Source: Bifidobacterium eulemuris (GTDB taxonomy: Bacteria; Actinomycetota; Actinomycetes; Actinomycetales; Bifidobacteriaceae). From it: DNA of 64,000 bases. Shown in pieces: positions 16,012-26,300 of this stretch; position 1 is the first letter of the stretch, and the number at the start of each line of letters is the position of its first letter. Made by a program: the position numbers and the translations under genes. The notes under the pieces are model-generated. The model did no database searches. It saw only the letters and a program-made list of their open reading frames with translations, and was not told where the DNA came from. Where the stretch lies: contig NZ_CP062938.1 of the NCBI RefSeq assembly GCF_014898155.1, positions 2,418,001-2,482,000 of the forward strand. The letters run 5' to 3'.

Positions 16012-19000
16012 CACTCTCTCCTTTCGACAGCGGGAATGCGCGGACGGCGCATATCGACTGGGATACGGTGTAGCGCGATACGACGCCGCGGGCCTCTGCG
16101 CGCAGTATCGGCTCGTCAGCGGTGAGCTTGATCGCCCATGTGAGGGATTCGTCGGATGCGTCGGGCAGATCCAGGGCGATGGTGGAGTCAAGAGAGCGCG
16201 GCGAGTCCGTCGAGGCGATGACGTCGCCTCCCCGCATCACCATGATGGTGGCGGTGACCGGCTGCCCCCATGCGTTCACCATGGCGTCGGGATGGAACAC
16301 CAGCCGGTTGCGACCGCTCCACATCGGCCGATAGTCGGTACGGAACACGGGCACGACCTTCCACACATCGGTGTTGGAGGCGGTTACGGCATCACTGGAT
16401 TGCCCGCGGAACACCTGCCTGACCTCGACGGAACCGCAGCTATCCCACTCGTCAATGGAGTAACTGAACCCGGTGATCGGCACGCCATGGCGGGTGATCA
16501 GCATGCCGTCATTATGGGTCGGATCCGAACTGCGGGCGGATACGGTGCAGACGCCTTCGTCGCGGATGACGCGTGCCTCGCTTGGTGGCGATGGCGTATA
16601 CACGGGCGTGACCGTGACGGACGCGGCGGGAGCGTCGACTCCCGAACGCTTGGGAACCACAGTGACCGTGGCGTCGAGTCGCCGTCCGAAATCCGATGAG
16701 GCGATGCGCAGACTCGTCGAAAGCGTTTCGCAGGATGTGGCTGCGGATGCCTGGCCTACGGTGAACCGCAGCGCCTCACAGCCTGCATTGCGCATATCGG
16801 GCAGTTCATGCAGACCCACCGTGACCGAGTCTGCGTTGCGTTCGTCCTGCGTGGCCGACACCAGGCCGTCGATGCCGTCCGGAGTTCCCCAGACCACGCT
16901 CGGGGAGGATGGGGCCGAGGCGGGACCGTCTCCGATGGCGTTCGCAGCCGTCACCGTGGCCGTGGCCGTGACGCCATCGGTGATGCGTTCGTTGTCGATG
17001 ACGAAGGTATGCGACAGTCCGTTGGTCTGCCGGACGAGGGTATGCCCGTTGCTGAGCGTGAGCGTCACCGTGTATCCGGTGACTGCGGTGAAATCGCCTT
17101 CCGGCGCGGACCAGCGCACCTTCGCCTGCCGATGTCCGCCGATGACGGCGACCTCGGTGGGAGCGGACGGCTTCGTGTCCGGTGTGGCGGCGACGGCATG
17201 GGACTCCCCGGACCACCCGACCGCGTTATGCGCGGCGACGGTGAAGATATATCGCCGACCGTTGACCAGACCATCGACCACACACTGGGTGGCCGTGCCG
17301 CATAATCGTTCGCCAGTGCCGCCGCCCGACCACGACACGCGATACTCGTCGACCGCCTCGCCGTTCGCCGAACCCGGCGTCCAGCGCAACGTCACCCTGC
17401 CGTTCTCGGCGGTGCCGGCAACCGGCGACAGCAACGGCGCCTCGGGCTTGTCCACGATGGTGACGGTGATGCCGGCGGTGACCTCACGTTCCCGCGTATC
17501 GGTGGCGTCCCTTACGGTGACGAGCACGGTGGTGGCGGAAGCGCCGGTATCCGCCGCGGCGTGGATGTCGATCACGCCGGAGGGCGCGCATTCGACGGTG
17601 ATCACGGAATCCTGGCTGTCCGTGCACGATACCGCGCGCAAAGCGGTATCGGGAAAGGGATTGTACGCTTCGGACAACAGGTCCACCGATACGTTCGAAC
17701 CTGCGCGAATCTGCACGGTGGTGTTGCCGATGCGCGCCAAGGGTTTGGTGGACGCCACCACGCGTACGGTCATACCGGCATGTACGGTGCCGCGGGCATA
17801 GCCGATGGCGATGGGGATGAACGCCGTCGTGCCGGGCTTGGCGGCTGCCACGGCTCTGACACGCAACGATCCGGTGGCGGTGACGGTAGCGCTGATGCTC
17901 TCATCGGATGTAGGCGCGCCGGAATAGGAGTATCGCCGGCCTCCATCCGTGGAATCATCCGTCGGCCGCGTCAGCGCGGTCAGATCGATGACGGTCGCGT
18001 CCGCGCCGGCCTCCACTTCGATGGTCGCCGAGGAGAACGTCGGCGCGGGAGCGTCGCGGCCGATCACCGTGATGGGCAGGGTGATCACCGCCGAATTGAT
18101 GATCGCGGAGTCCGCTCCACCTCTGCCATCCACTGCGGTGAAGGTGATGGAGGCGGGACCCGCGTAATCCGTGAGCGCGGTGAAACGCAACGTCTCATCA
18201 TCCACCAGCAGATCGCCGTCGGCCGCCTTGGTCGCGCTGACCGAGCCGACATCGGCCACATACGGCCTTTTGCCCGCGCCCACCCGCACATAGTCGGCGA
18301 TGGCGATGTCGATGAATTCCCCGGCATTCACCGTCAATGGCGGTGCTTTGGGGCGCGGCGTCGGCGGAAAGACGCCATAGGCCGGCACATGGATGAACGC
18401 CGTGGCGGTGATGCCGTATGCCGTGTTCGTCACCGTATACGGCACGGCGCGCGCCTCGTCGGTCAGGTCCACGCGGATCGTCGTAGACCCCTCGCCGCCG
18501 GTGAGACGTGCGTGGTTCCGCGCGGACGCGTGCACATCCACCCGTAAATCATCGACGGATCCGGAAGGATTGGCGATCCATGCGGATACGTCCACGTCCA
18601 CGGACCGCTTGTCGATGGTGGCGGCCGAGGGCACCCGATAGTCATAGGCGGTGGGGGATTCGATATCGGTGTTCGGATCGACGGTCACATGCAATGTGCC
18701 CGTGTCACGCAATCCCGCCTTGTCGACGACCGTATAGGCGATATGGGCGGTTCCCGGCTGCGACGGCGCGGTGAACGCGATCAGATCGCCGTCCACCCGC
18801 GCGTCTTCGACGCCTTGCGCGTCCAATCGCGGATCGATGGCGAGTTCGGCGTCGTCGCCGGCGATATCGTTATGCGTCACCGGCACCGCGACCGAAGTGT
18901 TCGGACGCAATGTGACCGCATCGTCGCGCGCCATCACACCCGAGCCGGTCGAAGCGTGGAACACGCCCACACGTATCCGCGCCTGCGCCCGTTGCCCGGT

Positions 19001-21919
19001 CCAATCCTCCACCGCGTACGTGAAGACGTCCGTTCCGCGTGAATCGGCATACGCCTCATACACCATGAAGTCGGAGCCGACTTCGACGATGCGCCCGAGC
19101 CGGGGAGCGGTGTTGCCCAAGCCCAGCAACTGCACATCGTCGCCATCCCCATCGATGCCTACCAGATCGATGGGGATGCGTGTGCGCCGTCCGGCCGCCG
19201 CCTGCGCCTCGACGGCGCGTGGCGTGGGAACGGCTTTGGATGCGGCATCACGGGCGTGCACGGCGACGGTGATGGTGGCTGATGCGGTATTTCCCGACGC
19301 GTCCTCCACGGTGTAGATGATGTCGTAGACGCCGGGCTCTCCGGAGGCCTGATAGCGCACGGTGCCGTCGGACACGAACGCCAGGCCGCGGAACGCGGCC
19401 TCATCGACGCGCAGATCGTCGCGCACGCGCACGGAGGTGTTGTCGGCGGCGGTGACATGGTCGAGCACATCCACGGTGATGATGCCTCCCGTGCGTACAC
19501 GCGCGACGATGTCATCCGCTTTCGGAGCTCGGGCGGCAGTCGGCCAGATGGGCGGAAGCGCCACGATGACGCCGGTGGCGGTGCCGGCCGCGTTGGCCGC
19601 CGTATAGGAGATCGACACAGGGGTCGTCGGCGCCTGGCGTGCGGTGAGATAGACGCGTTTGTTCCCCACCATGGCGGCGGTGATGCCGGAGTCCTCATCG
19701 GCATGGACCTCGGTGACCGCCAAAACGCCTCCCATTGGATCGGCGTCGTTGGCGAGAGGTTCGACGATGGCGGTGAGATCCGAGGCAAGCGTCGTCACAT
19801 CATTGGCCACCGTGGGTTCGCTGTGCTCGGCGGTGGCCGGACTGACCTCCACACGCACCAGCCCGATGGCGGGAACCATGCCCTGCGTGATCGTGTAGGA
19901 GACATAGTGGGTGCCGATACCAGACGCTCGGAATACGAGGCTCATATCGTCGGCGCGGGCTTCGACGTGCGCGCCGCCTCCATCTTCGAGGGAATCGGCC
20001 TGTGTGAGCCGTGCCGGCTGCGAGGACGTGCCGTGCACGTACGGGGTCAGATCGATGGTGGTGTCGGTGTTCGGCGTGGTCTGCCGCACCACCGGGTCGA
20101 TGACCGCGGCAAGGGTGTTCGCCGGTTTGACGGAGAAATACACGATGCCAGTGCCGGTGCTGCGGCCATCGGATACGGTGACCTCCACTCCCACGCGTCC
20201 GGACGATAGGGAACCGGCGTCGAACACAAGCTGGCCGTCCGCGCGGATGGATACCGCGACCTGATCGGTATGCGGCGTCACCGCGGATGTCAACGTCATC
20301 GGATCGCCGTCGGGATCGATGAAACCGGCCAACGCGTCGGTCGTATATGTGGCGCCCTGCTCCACATCGATATGCGGCGGCATATCGGATTGCACGGGCG
20401 CGTGATTGCCCGTGCCGGCGATCGCGACGACCACCGTGGCGCTGGCGGTCTGCCCCCGGCCGTCGGAGATGTCGTATCTGAACCGCGCTGTGCCGGCGGT
20501 CGCGCCGGCGGCATCGACCTGCAGATACCTCCCGTCGTAGACGGTATGCACGGACACGTCCGTATGATCGGGCGTGCCCACGGTGGTGATACGAAGCACG
20601 GAACAGTCGCCGAGCTCGTCATTGCGCAGCACATCGATGATCCGCGATCCTCCGGCTCTTACGCCGAACTCGTCATCCACCGCGGCGAATCGTTCGGATT
20701 GGGCGGAGCATACGGTGCTGAACTCGCGATGGTTGTCGGCGGAACCGGTATGGCCTCGTTCGCGTTCGGCCTCCTCCACTCGCATCGCATCCCATTGGAT
20801 GGTGACGGCGGCGGTACTCCCATCCGTGTTCCATACCGTGCCGTTCGTCACGTCATTGAGCACCACCAGCCGGTGGTTGGTCCGGAACACCAGTTCGCTG
20901 CCGGCCCGCACCGATTCCAGAGTGAGAAGATCCGTGGAATCATAATCGGCATCGGGCGCGCACCAGCGCAGGTAGTTGTTGGCGTTCTGGCTCCATGCCG
21001 CATACACGCAGCCGGCCACGGCCGCCGGCCGCGCGGCGTCGGCCCTTCCGCCGGTTCGGAACACCAGGGGAGTGGGATCGGCCGAATCGAGGTCGATAAT
21101 CGCCAATCCGCGGTCGCTGGCGGCCGCCACCCATCCGTGTTGCCGACCATCGCTGGGAGGTGACTGCAAGGCGAGCGTGCCGGCGTCATCGACGACGGCG
21201 CTGCCATGGGGGAACAGCACGGTGCCTCCCGTGACGATCACCGGCACGCCATCGATAACGGTGAAACCGTCGGCATGGGTGAAGCGGCCGCCGGTGAGCG
21301 ATGCGAGTTGTTCGGGCTCGCCGCCATCGGGGGAGTCCAATCGCAGGACCATGCCGTCCTTCGGCCGGTATCCATATACGTGACCATTGGCATCGACGGC
21401 GATTCTGCCGCCGGAGCCGAGCCGCATGCATGGAGGCTCGCTGTTTGGCGTGAGCGCGTCCAATCCGGTCGTCGTTCCGGCCCACACATCGCCGGTCATG
21501 GTGTTGAGGATGGCGATGACGTCGCCGCCGATGGCTGCGATGGCGGCACTCGAAGTGTCCACGACGGCACCGGTGCTCACGGTGGATGCCGTGATCGATA
21601 TAAGACGGCCGGGTTCCGTCAGGATGGTGACGCCGTCATGTTGGATGATGTCGAAGCGCGCCGCGGAGGCCGGCACGCTGGCGTCCGCCTCCCTGTTGCG
21701 CACATTGAACCGTGCCGCTGCGCCTTGTGTCAGCGAGGAGACCCAGACGGTGCCGTCGTCAAGACGGACATGCTGTCTGGTCACCGAACTGATGATGATC
21801 GCTCCCGCCGCGAGGGCGAGCATCGCCACCAATGCGACTGCGGGCAGCGTCCAACGGCTGGCGGCGATGGAGAAGAGACGTCGTCGCGCGTCTCGGATGC
21901 GATGTCGTCGTGTCATCAT
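15977..21919 (-). CDS. Giant membrane-anchored Ig-like/FN3 repeat protein (PFNA operon)
   Basis: The 1980-residue product has a short basic N-terminus, one membrane segment (about 23-45), a region with repeated short beta-strand motifs (about 55-370) that may be a propeller, then a long series of bacterial Ig/cadherin-like modules with GNHAPV, DPDGDP, and NDADPMGG signatures (about 400-1480). Two fibronectin type III domains lie at about 1490-1680 (GRVTLRW, YRVSW, YIFTVAAHN in the first), followed by about 300 residues of unassigned beta-rich sequence. It is presumably displayed outside the cell. In bifidobacteria this gene is the fn3 of the PFNA cluster, whose FN3 domains have been proposed to contact host cytokines. 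The start at 21919 overlaps the kinase stop by 4 bp; AAGGAGG lies just upstream, and ATG 21916 is also possible. Confidence 0.88.
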   Translation of the reverse strand: MMTRRHRIRDARRRLFSIAASRWTLPAVALVAMLALAAGAIIISSVTRQHVRLDDGTVWVSSLTQGAAARFNVRNREADASVPASAARFDIIQHDGVTILTEPGRLISITASTVSTGAVVDTSSAAIAAIGGDVIAILNTMTGDVWAGTTTGLDALTPNSEPPCMRLGSGGRIAVDANGHVYGYRPKDGMVLRLDSPDGGEPEQLASLTGGRFTHADGFTVIDGVPVIVTGGTVLFPHGSAVVDDAGTLALQSPPSDGRQHGWVAAASDRGLAIIDLDSADPTPLVFRTGGRADAARPAAVAGCVYAAWSQNANNYLRWCAPDADYDSTDLLTLESVRAGSELVFRTNHRLVVLNDVTNGTVWNTDGSTAAVTIQWDAMRVEEAERERGHTGSADNHREFSTVCSAQSERFAAVDDEFGVRAGGSRIIDVLRNDELGDCSVLRITTVGTPDHTDVSVHTVYDGRYLQVDAAGATAGTARFRYDISDGRGQTASATVVVAIAGTGNHAPVQSDMPPHIDVEQGATYTTDALAGFIDPDGDPMTLTSAVTPHTDQVAVSIRADGQLVFDAGSLSSGRVGVEVTVSDGRSTGTGIVYFSVKPANTLAAVIDPVVRQTTPNTDTTIDLTPYVHGTSSQPARLTQADSLEDGGGAHVEARADDMSLVFRASGIGTHYVSYTITQGMVPAIGLVRVEVSPATAEHSEPTVANDVTTLASDLTAIVEPLANDADPMGGVLAVTEVHADEDSGITAAMVGNKRVYLTARQAPTTPVSISYTAANAAGTATGVIVALPPIWPTAARAPKADDIVARVRTGGIITVDVLDHVTAADNTSVRVRDDLRVDEAAFRGLAFVSDGTVRYQASGEPGVYDIIYTVEDASGNTASATITVAVHARDAASKAVPTPRAVEAQAAAGRRTRIPIDLVGIDGDGDDVQLLGLGNTAPRLGRIVEVGSDFMVYEAYADSRGTDVFTYAVEDWTGQRAQARIRVGVFHASTGSGVMARDDAVTLRPNTSVAVPVTHNDIAGDDAELAIDPRLDAQGVEDARVDGDLIAFTAPSQPGTAHIAYTVVDKAGLRDTGTLHVTVDPNTDIESPTAYDYRVPSAATIDKRSVDVDVSAWIANPSGSVDDLRVDVHASARNHARLTGGEGSTTIRVDLTDEARAVPYTVTNTAYGITATAFIHVPAYGVFPPTPRPKAPPLTVNAGEFIDIAIADYVRVGAGKRPYVADVGSVSATKAADGDLLVDDETLRFTALTDYAGPASITFTAVDGRGGADSAIINSAVITLPITVIGRDAPAPTFSSATIEVEAGADATVIDLTALTRPTDDSTDGGRRYSYSGAPTSDESISATVTATGSLRVRAVAAAKPGTTAFIPIAIGYARGTVHAGMTVRVVASTKPLARIGNTTVQIRAGSNVSVDLLSEAYNPFPDTALRAVSCTDSQDSVITVECAPSGVIDIHAAADTGASATTVLVTVRDATDTREREVTAGITVTIVDKPEAPLLSPVAGTAENGRVTLRWTPGSANGEAVDEYRVSWSGGGTGERLCGTATQCVVDGLVNGRRYIFTVAAHNAVGWSGESHAVAATPDTKPSAPTEVAVIGGHRQAKVRWSAPEGDFTAVTGYTVTLTLSNGHTLVRQTNGLSHTFVIDNERITDGVTATATVTAANAIGDGPASAPSSPSVVWGTPDGIDGLVSATQDERNADSVTVGLHELPDMRNAGCEALRFTVGQASAATSCETLSTSLRIASSDFGRRLDATVTVVPKRSGVDAPAASVTVTPVYTPSPPSEARVIRDEGVCTVSARSSDPTHNDGMLITRHGVPITGFSYSIDEWDSCGSVEVRQVFRGQSSDAVTASNTDVWKVVPVFRTDYRPMWSGRNRLVFHPDAMVNAWGQPVTATIMVMRGGDVIASTDSPRSLDSTIALDLPDASDESLTWAIKLTADEPILRAEARGVVSRYTVSQSICAVRAFPLSKGESDDWPEQRIPHR

Positions 21920-23166
21920 GACGCCTCCTTGACTATGCCGCCGTATGCGGTTCGGGCGGTTGCGGCGGAACCGACGGCTTCGGTGATGGACTCGTCCGGA
22001 ACCCTCCGGCGGTATCCGCCGTCGCTTTGGGGAACGTCGATACGTGTCTCGGACGGGGTGGGCGCGCAATCCATCAAGGGCGCGACGGCGCACACGAATA
22101 TCAGCACCACGGCCGTCGTTGCCGCCGCCGTGCCTGTAACGACGGCGAAGGGCCTCGCCCAGCGCCGCGACGGCAACGGACCCGTCGCCGTCGGATGCGA
22201 TGGGGATGGCTCGTGTCCCTGGGATTCCTGGGATCCAAGGGATTCGTGGGATCCATGAGATCCGCAGCGTCCGAGCCGCTTAAAAGCGTCCGGATATCGG
22301 GGCTCGCCCTCCGCGTCCACGGGAGTGGGCGGAAAACCGTTGGCATACTGCGCCCGTTGCAGATCCCGGGCGAATTCCAAAGCGGAATAGTGGCGGTTGC
22401 CCGGATTCTTGTCGAGCGCCATACGCAGGGCTCGCTCCGCGTCTGTGGGAACGTCGTCACGTCCGATACGCGGCAGCGGTTCGTCGAGTATCGACGCGAT
22501 CAGCTCGGATTGCGACCGAGGCCGGTATCCGTGTTCGTAAGGGGAGAAGCCCGTCAGCATCGCGAAAACCGTGGCGGCCAAGGAATAGACATCCGACGCC
22601 TCATCGCCGGCCTGAACACCTCGCAGCACCTCCGGCGCGGCCCATGGCGGCGAGTGGCCGGCCGGTCGGACGGCGTAGACATCGGAGGAAACGCCGAAAT
22701 CGCCGAGCATCGGCTGTTCCCGCGCGCCGATCAGTACATTGCTGGGTTTGATGTCGTGGTGGATGATGCCGTGGCGATGGGCGACATACAGGCCGCTTGC
22801 CAGACGGACTCCCATGTCCATCGCGCGTTCGCATGGCAGCGGTCCCCGGCGCAGCAGATCGGCGAGGGTGCCGTAAGGAGCGTAGGCGATGACGATGTAG
22901 TCGCGACCGTCATCGGTGCGACCGGAGTCGAGGAAAGGAAGGATATGCGGGTGGAGGGGCAGACGCGCCATCACCGACGCCTCATGGCGGAGCGCGTCCG
23001 CGGCATGCGCTCCTGCGGCGGGATCGCCGACCTTCACCGCCACATGACGACGGGGCGCATGTTGGGCGTAGAGCAGCACCACGGCGGTGGATCCCGAGCC
23101 CAACACCCGGATGAAATCGTAGCCGCGCAGCCGCGGCGCGGATGGGAATGGCGGTGCGTTGATCAT
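21916..23166 (-). CDS. Membrane Ser/Thr protein kinase (PFNA operon)
   Basis: A Hanks-type kinase of 416 residues. The glycine loop is LGSGSTAVV (22-30), the ATP lysine K45 with partner Glu62, the catalytic loop HHDIKPSN (136-143) with Asp138, the metal site DFG (156-158) and APE (177-179). The catalytic loop has HHD in place of HRD, so activation may not depend on activation-loop phosphorylation. After the kinase domain comes a linker with a GSHGSHESLGSQ repeat (about 302-317), a membrane segment (about 339-363) and a short outer tail without PASTA repeats. It corresponds to the Pkb2-type kinase of the bifidobacterial PFNA cluster. The start has GAGGAGGG upstream; adnA is divergent, 139 nt away. 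Confidence 0.9.
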   Translation of the reverse strand: MINAPPFPSAPRLRGYDFIRVLGSGSTAVVLLYAQHAPRRHVAVKVGDPAAGAHAADALRHEASVMARLPLHPHILPFLDSGRTDDGRDYIVIAYAPYGTLADLLRRGPLPCERAMDMGVRLASGLYVAHRHGIIHHDIKPSNVLIGAREQPMLGDFGVSSDVYAVRPAGHSPPWAAPEVLRGVQAGDEASDVYSLAATVFAMLTGFSPYEHGYRPRSQSELIASILDEPLPRIGRDDVPTDAERALRMALDKNPGNRHYSALEFARDLQRAQYANGFPPTPVDAEGEPRYPDAFKRLGRCGSHGSHESLGSQESQGHEPSPSHPTATGPLPSRRWARPFAVVTGTAAATTAVVLIFVCAVAPLMDCAPTPSETRIDVPQSDGGYRRRVPDESITEAVGSAATARTAYGGIVKEAS

Positions 23167-23293
23167 GATGCCCTCCTCGTTGCGGGTTCATTGGTCCAGT
23201 CATTGTCGCCACGGAATCGGACAGAAATTCATATGGTGTGTAAGGGGTAACACGCGTGGAAGGTAAAACTTTTCTCTTGCCGGTACGGGCGTT

Positions 23294-23299
23294 TAGGCT
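23294..23299 (+). promoter_or_regulatory. Candidate leaderless -10 element of adnA
   Basis: TAGGCT lies 6 nt before the adnA ATG, and no ribosome-binding site is visible. This is the geometry of actinobacterial leaderless transcripts. No convincing -35 is seen. Confidence 0.4.
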
Positions 23300-23305
23300 G
23301 GATGC

Positions 23306-26300
23306 ATGAATACGAACACGAATACGCGCGACAGCCAGACGACGTACGACGGCGATGCGGCCGGAATGCGGGCGGGGGAGGCGATGCTGTTGGTGGCGCC
23401 TCCACGGGCCGGCAAAACCGAATATGCGTTCGCCACGCTGCTGCGCGGTTTGGAGAGATTCGGCATGCAAGGAGCTGTGATGGCGGTGTCCGGGCGCACC
23501 GCCGCGGACCGGCTGTCCAATCGTGTGATCCGCCATATGGGCGCCTCCACGCAGGTTCGTCCCGTCACCACACTGGCCGCCATCGCGTTTCGCATGATTT
23601 CCGCCGACCGTGCGCGACAAGGGCTGAGCGCGCCGCGTCTGCTCAATGGTGCCGAACAGGACGCCTTGCTGCGCCAAGTCGTCGCCGTGCATCTGGGGCA
23701 TGCCGCGGTGGGCGACGATTGCCCCACATGCGTGCTGTTGCGTGGATATTTCGCGCAGCGGTCGTGGTCGACGTTGATCACCGACGCCTCGGCCATGCCG
23801 CCGGATACGTCCGCGACGCCGCAGCCGGCATCGGCGGGCGCCGATAAGGACACGCCCGTACCCGGAGGATCACCCACCGCGGAGGTGTTCGCACGCGGAG
23901 TGTCGGACGCGTTCATCGCCCAGCTTCGCGACATGCTCGCCCGCATGGATGAGCTTGGCGTCACGGCGCGGCATGAGGCGGATCTGCTGAACCGGTTGGA
24001 TGACGGCCGGACTCGCCTGGCCGAGCAGTGGCGGCTGGCGTTCGCCTTGCGGGCCGAATATATCGCGATGCTGCGGGAGACATACGCGGACGATTACCGG
24101 CTCGACGCCTCCTATCTGCTGGTCGCCGGAGCCAACGCGATTCCCCAACTCGCGCGGGGCGGGGACCTGCCCGAACTGTTGGTCGTCGACGACTTCCAGG
24201 ACACCACGCTTGCGGGCCTGCGCTTTCTCGAAGCGCTGCATGAGGCCGGGGTACGGCTGCTGTTGGTCGGCAATCCGGATGAGGCCGTGCAGACCTTCCG
24301 CGGATCCTACCCCGAATACCTATTCCGTAGGGCGCAGGAGGGTGCCATCCATGCGCGGCTGTGCGACGCTACGACCGTAATCGCGTCGGGGGAGGCCAAT
24401 TCCGGCGATACGGATCCAACCGGCAACGCTGAGCCGACCGGCGGCGTGCCCGTCAGCGAGGTTGGAGAATCGCTACGGTCCGCCGAACCGCGGTATCTCG
24501 ACGTGGTGGCCTCGCGCGTTTCCCTGTCGATCCCGTCCGAGGAACATGATCCGCTGCCGATCGCGCAGCGTCCGGGCAAACTGTGCCACAACGCCGCCCG
24601 CGACGACTCGGCGCTCGCCGAAGGCGGTCTGGACACCGCATTGTACCGTTCCCCGCGCGAGGAACTCGATGATGTGGTGTGGCGCATCAAACGCGCGCGA
24701 CTCGACGAAGGCGCCGCATGGAACGATATGGCCGTCATCGCCCACGACAACAGCACGGTGCGGCGATTCGGCGAACGATTGCGCCGCGAAGGCGTGCCGG
24801 TGCGCTATTCGTCGGTTGCGCGGGCGCTGAAGGACGAACCCTTCGTACAGGGTCTGTTCGCGCTGATCGAACTCGCCGACCTGCGCGGGAGCGGCGTGGA
24901 ACGCAATCGTATGGGATTGGCGCAGACCGCGGCGTTCGTGCGCTCGCGCGTCGCCACCATCCTCAACAGTCCGCTGGTCAGCGCGGCCGGCGGCCGTCCG
25001 GCGCGGCTCGCGCCCATCGAATCGGCGATCGGAGCGTTGGATTCGCTGTCCGGCATCGTCGCCGATGACGACGCGATGATCGCCCGACTGGGCACCGCGT
25101 GGCAGCGGCTTCGCTCCCATGTCGAAACCGTTCGGCGGGAACGCGGTAGCGGTGCGGAGTCGCCCGGCGTCGTTGAGGTGGACGACGCGTTGGTGGATGA
25201 ACTGGCCGCCCGCGGCGACGACCTCGCCTTTGGCGCGGACGCCATCTACGTGATGCTGGCGTTCGACAGCGAATTCGCTCCGGCGGAACTCGCGATGAAC
25301 GCCATCCAGGCGGTGTTGGGCGCCGACGTGCAGGCCAAGGCGTTCACACGCCTGTGGCGGCTTGTCGAAACGATCGCGCGGGGCATGGCCGCGCTGTCCG
25401 CGGCTGACCCGTCGCACCGTCCGGAACCCCAGCATGTGCTCGCTCTCGCCTGGGATGCCGCCGGCGTGGCCAAATCGTGGCAAAGTCTCGCTTTGAACAA
25501 CACCCCCGAGGGTCGTGCGGCCAACGACCGGCTGGACTCGGCCATGCGCCTGTTCCAGTTCGCCGAAAACAGTTCGACGGATATGACCGGATTCATCGGC
25601 CATATGCGCTCGCAGCGGATCGAGGCCGATTCGCTCGCCCATATCGGCCCGGTGGAGGACGCGGTGACCCTGACCACGCCCGCAGGCGCGGCGGGACGGC
25701 ATTTCCGCTATGTGTGGCTGCCGTCCGTACAGCAGGATGTTTGGCCGAATCTCGCCGAACGCAACACCATGTTCGGCGGAGAGGATCTGGTCGAACTGGT
25801 GTTGCGCGGCCGGCTCGCCGATGTGGCGCAGGGCGAGCGCGATCCTCGACTGGTGTCGGTGCTGTCCAGCGAGAAGAAAAGCCTGTTGGTCGCCCTTACA
25901 CGTGCCGACGAGCGCGCGACGGTTAGCGCGGTGTGGAACGACGATACCAGTCCGTCGGACTTCCTATTCGGCTATATGCCCGAACGGTTCGTGCGCAGCC
26001 GTTCGGACGCACGGTACGTCACGGCGGATGACCATGGCGATTTCGCGGGTTTGGACGCCAGCGCCCGAGGATTGGTCACCGCCGCGCGTATTATGCTCGC
26101 CACCAGCGAACCCGAAAGCGAGTCCGCCAAAGATGCCGTCGACACACTCGCCCTGCTCGCCGAACATGGGGTGGATATCGCCGATCCCGCGCAATGGTCG
26201 TTTATGAGCGCCGCTCCGGCTGAGGACGACGACGGGACCGACAACACGACGACGGTTGTGCTTTCGCCTTCGTCGGTGGACCGGCTGTGGTCATGCCCGG

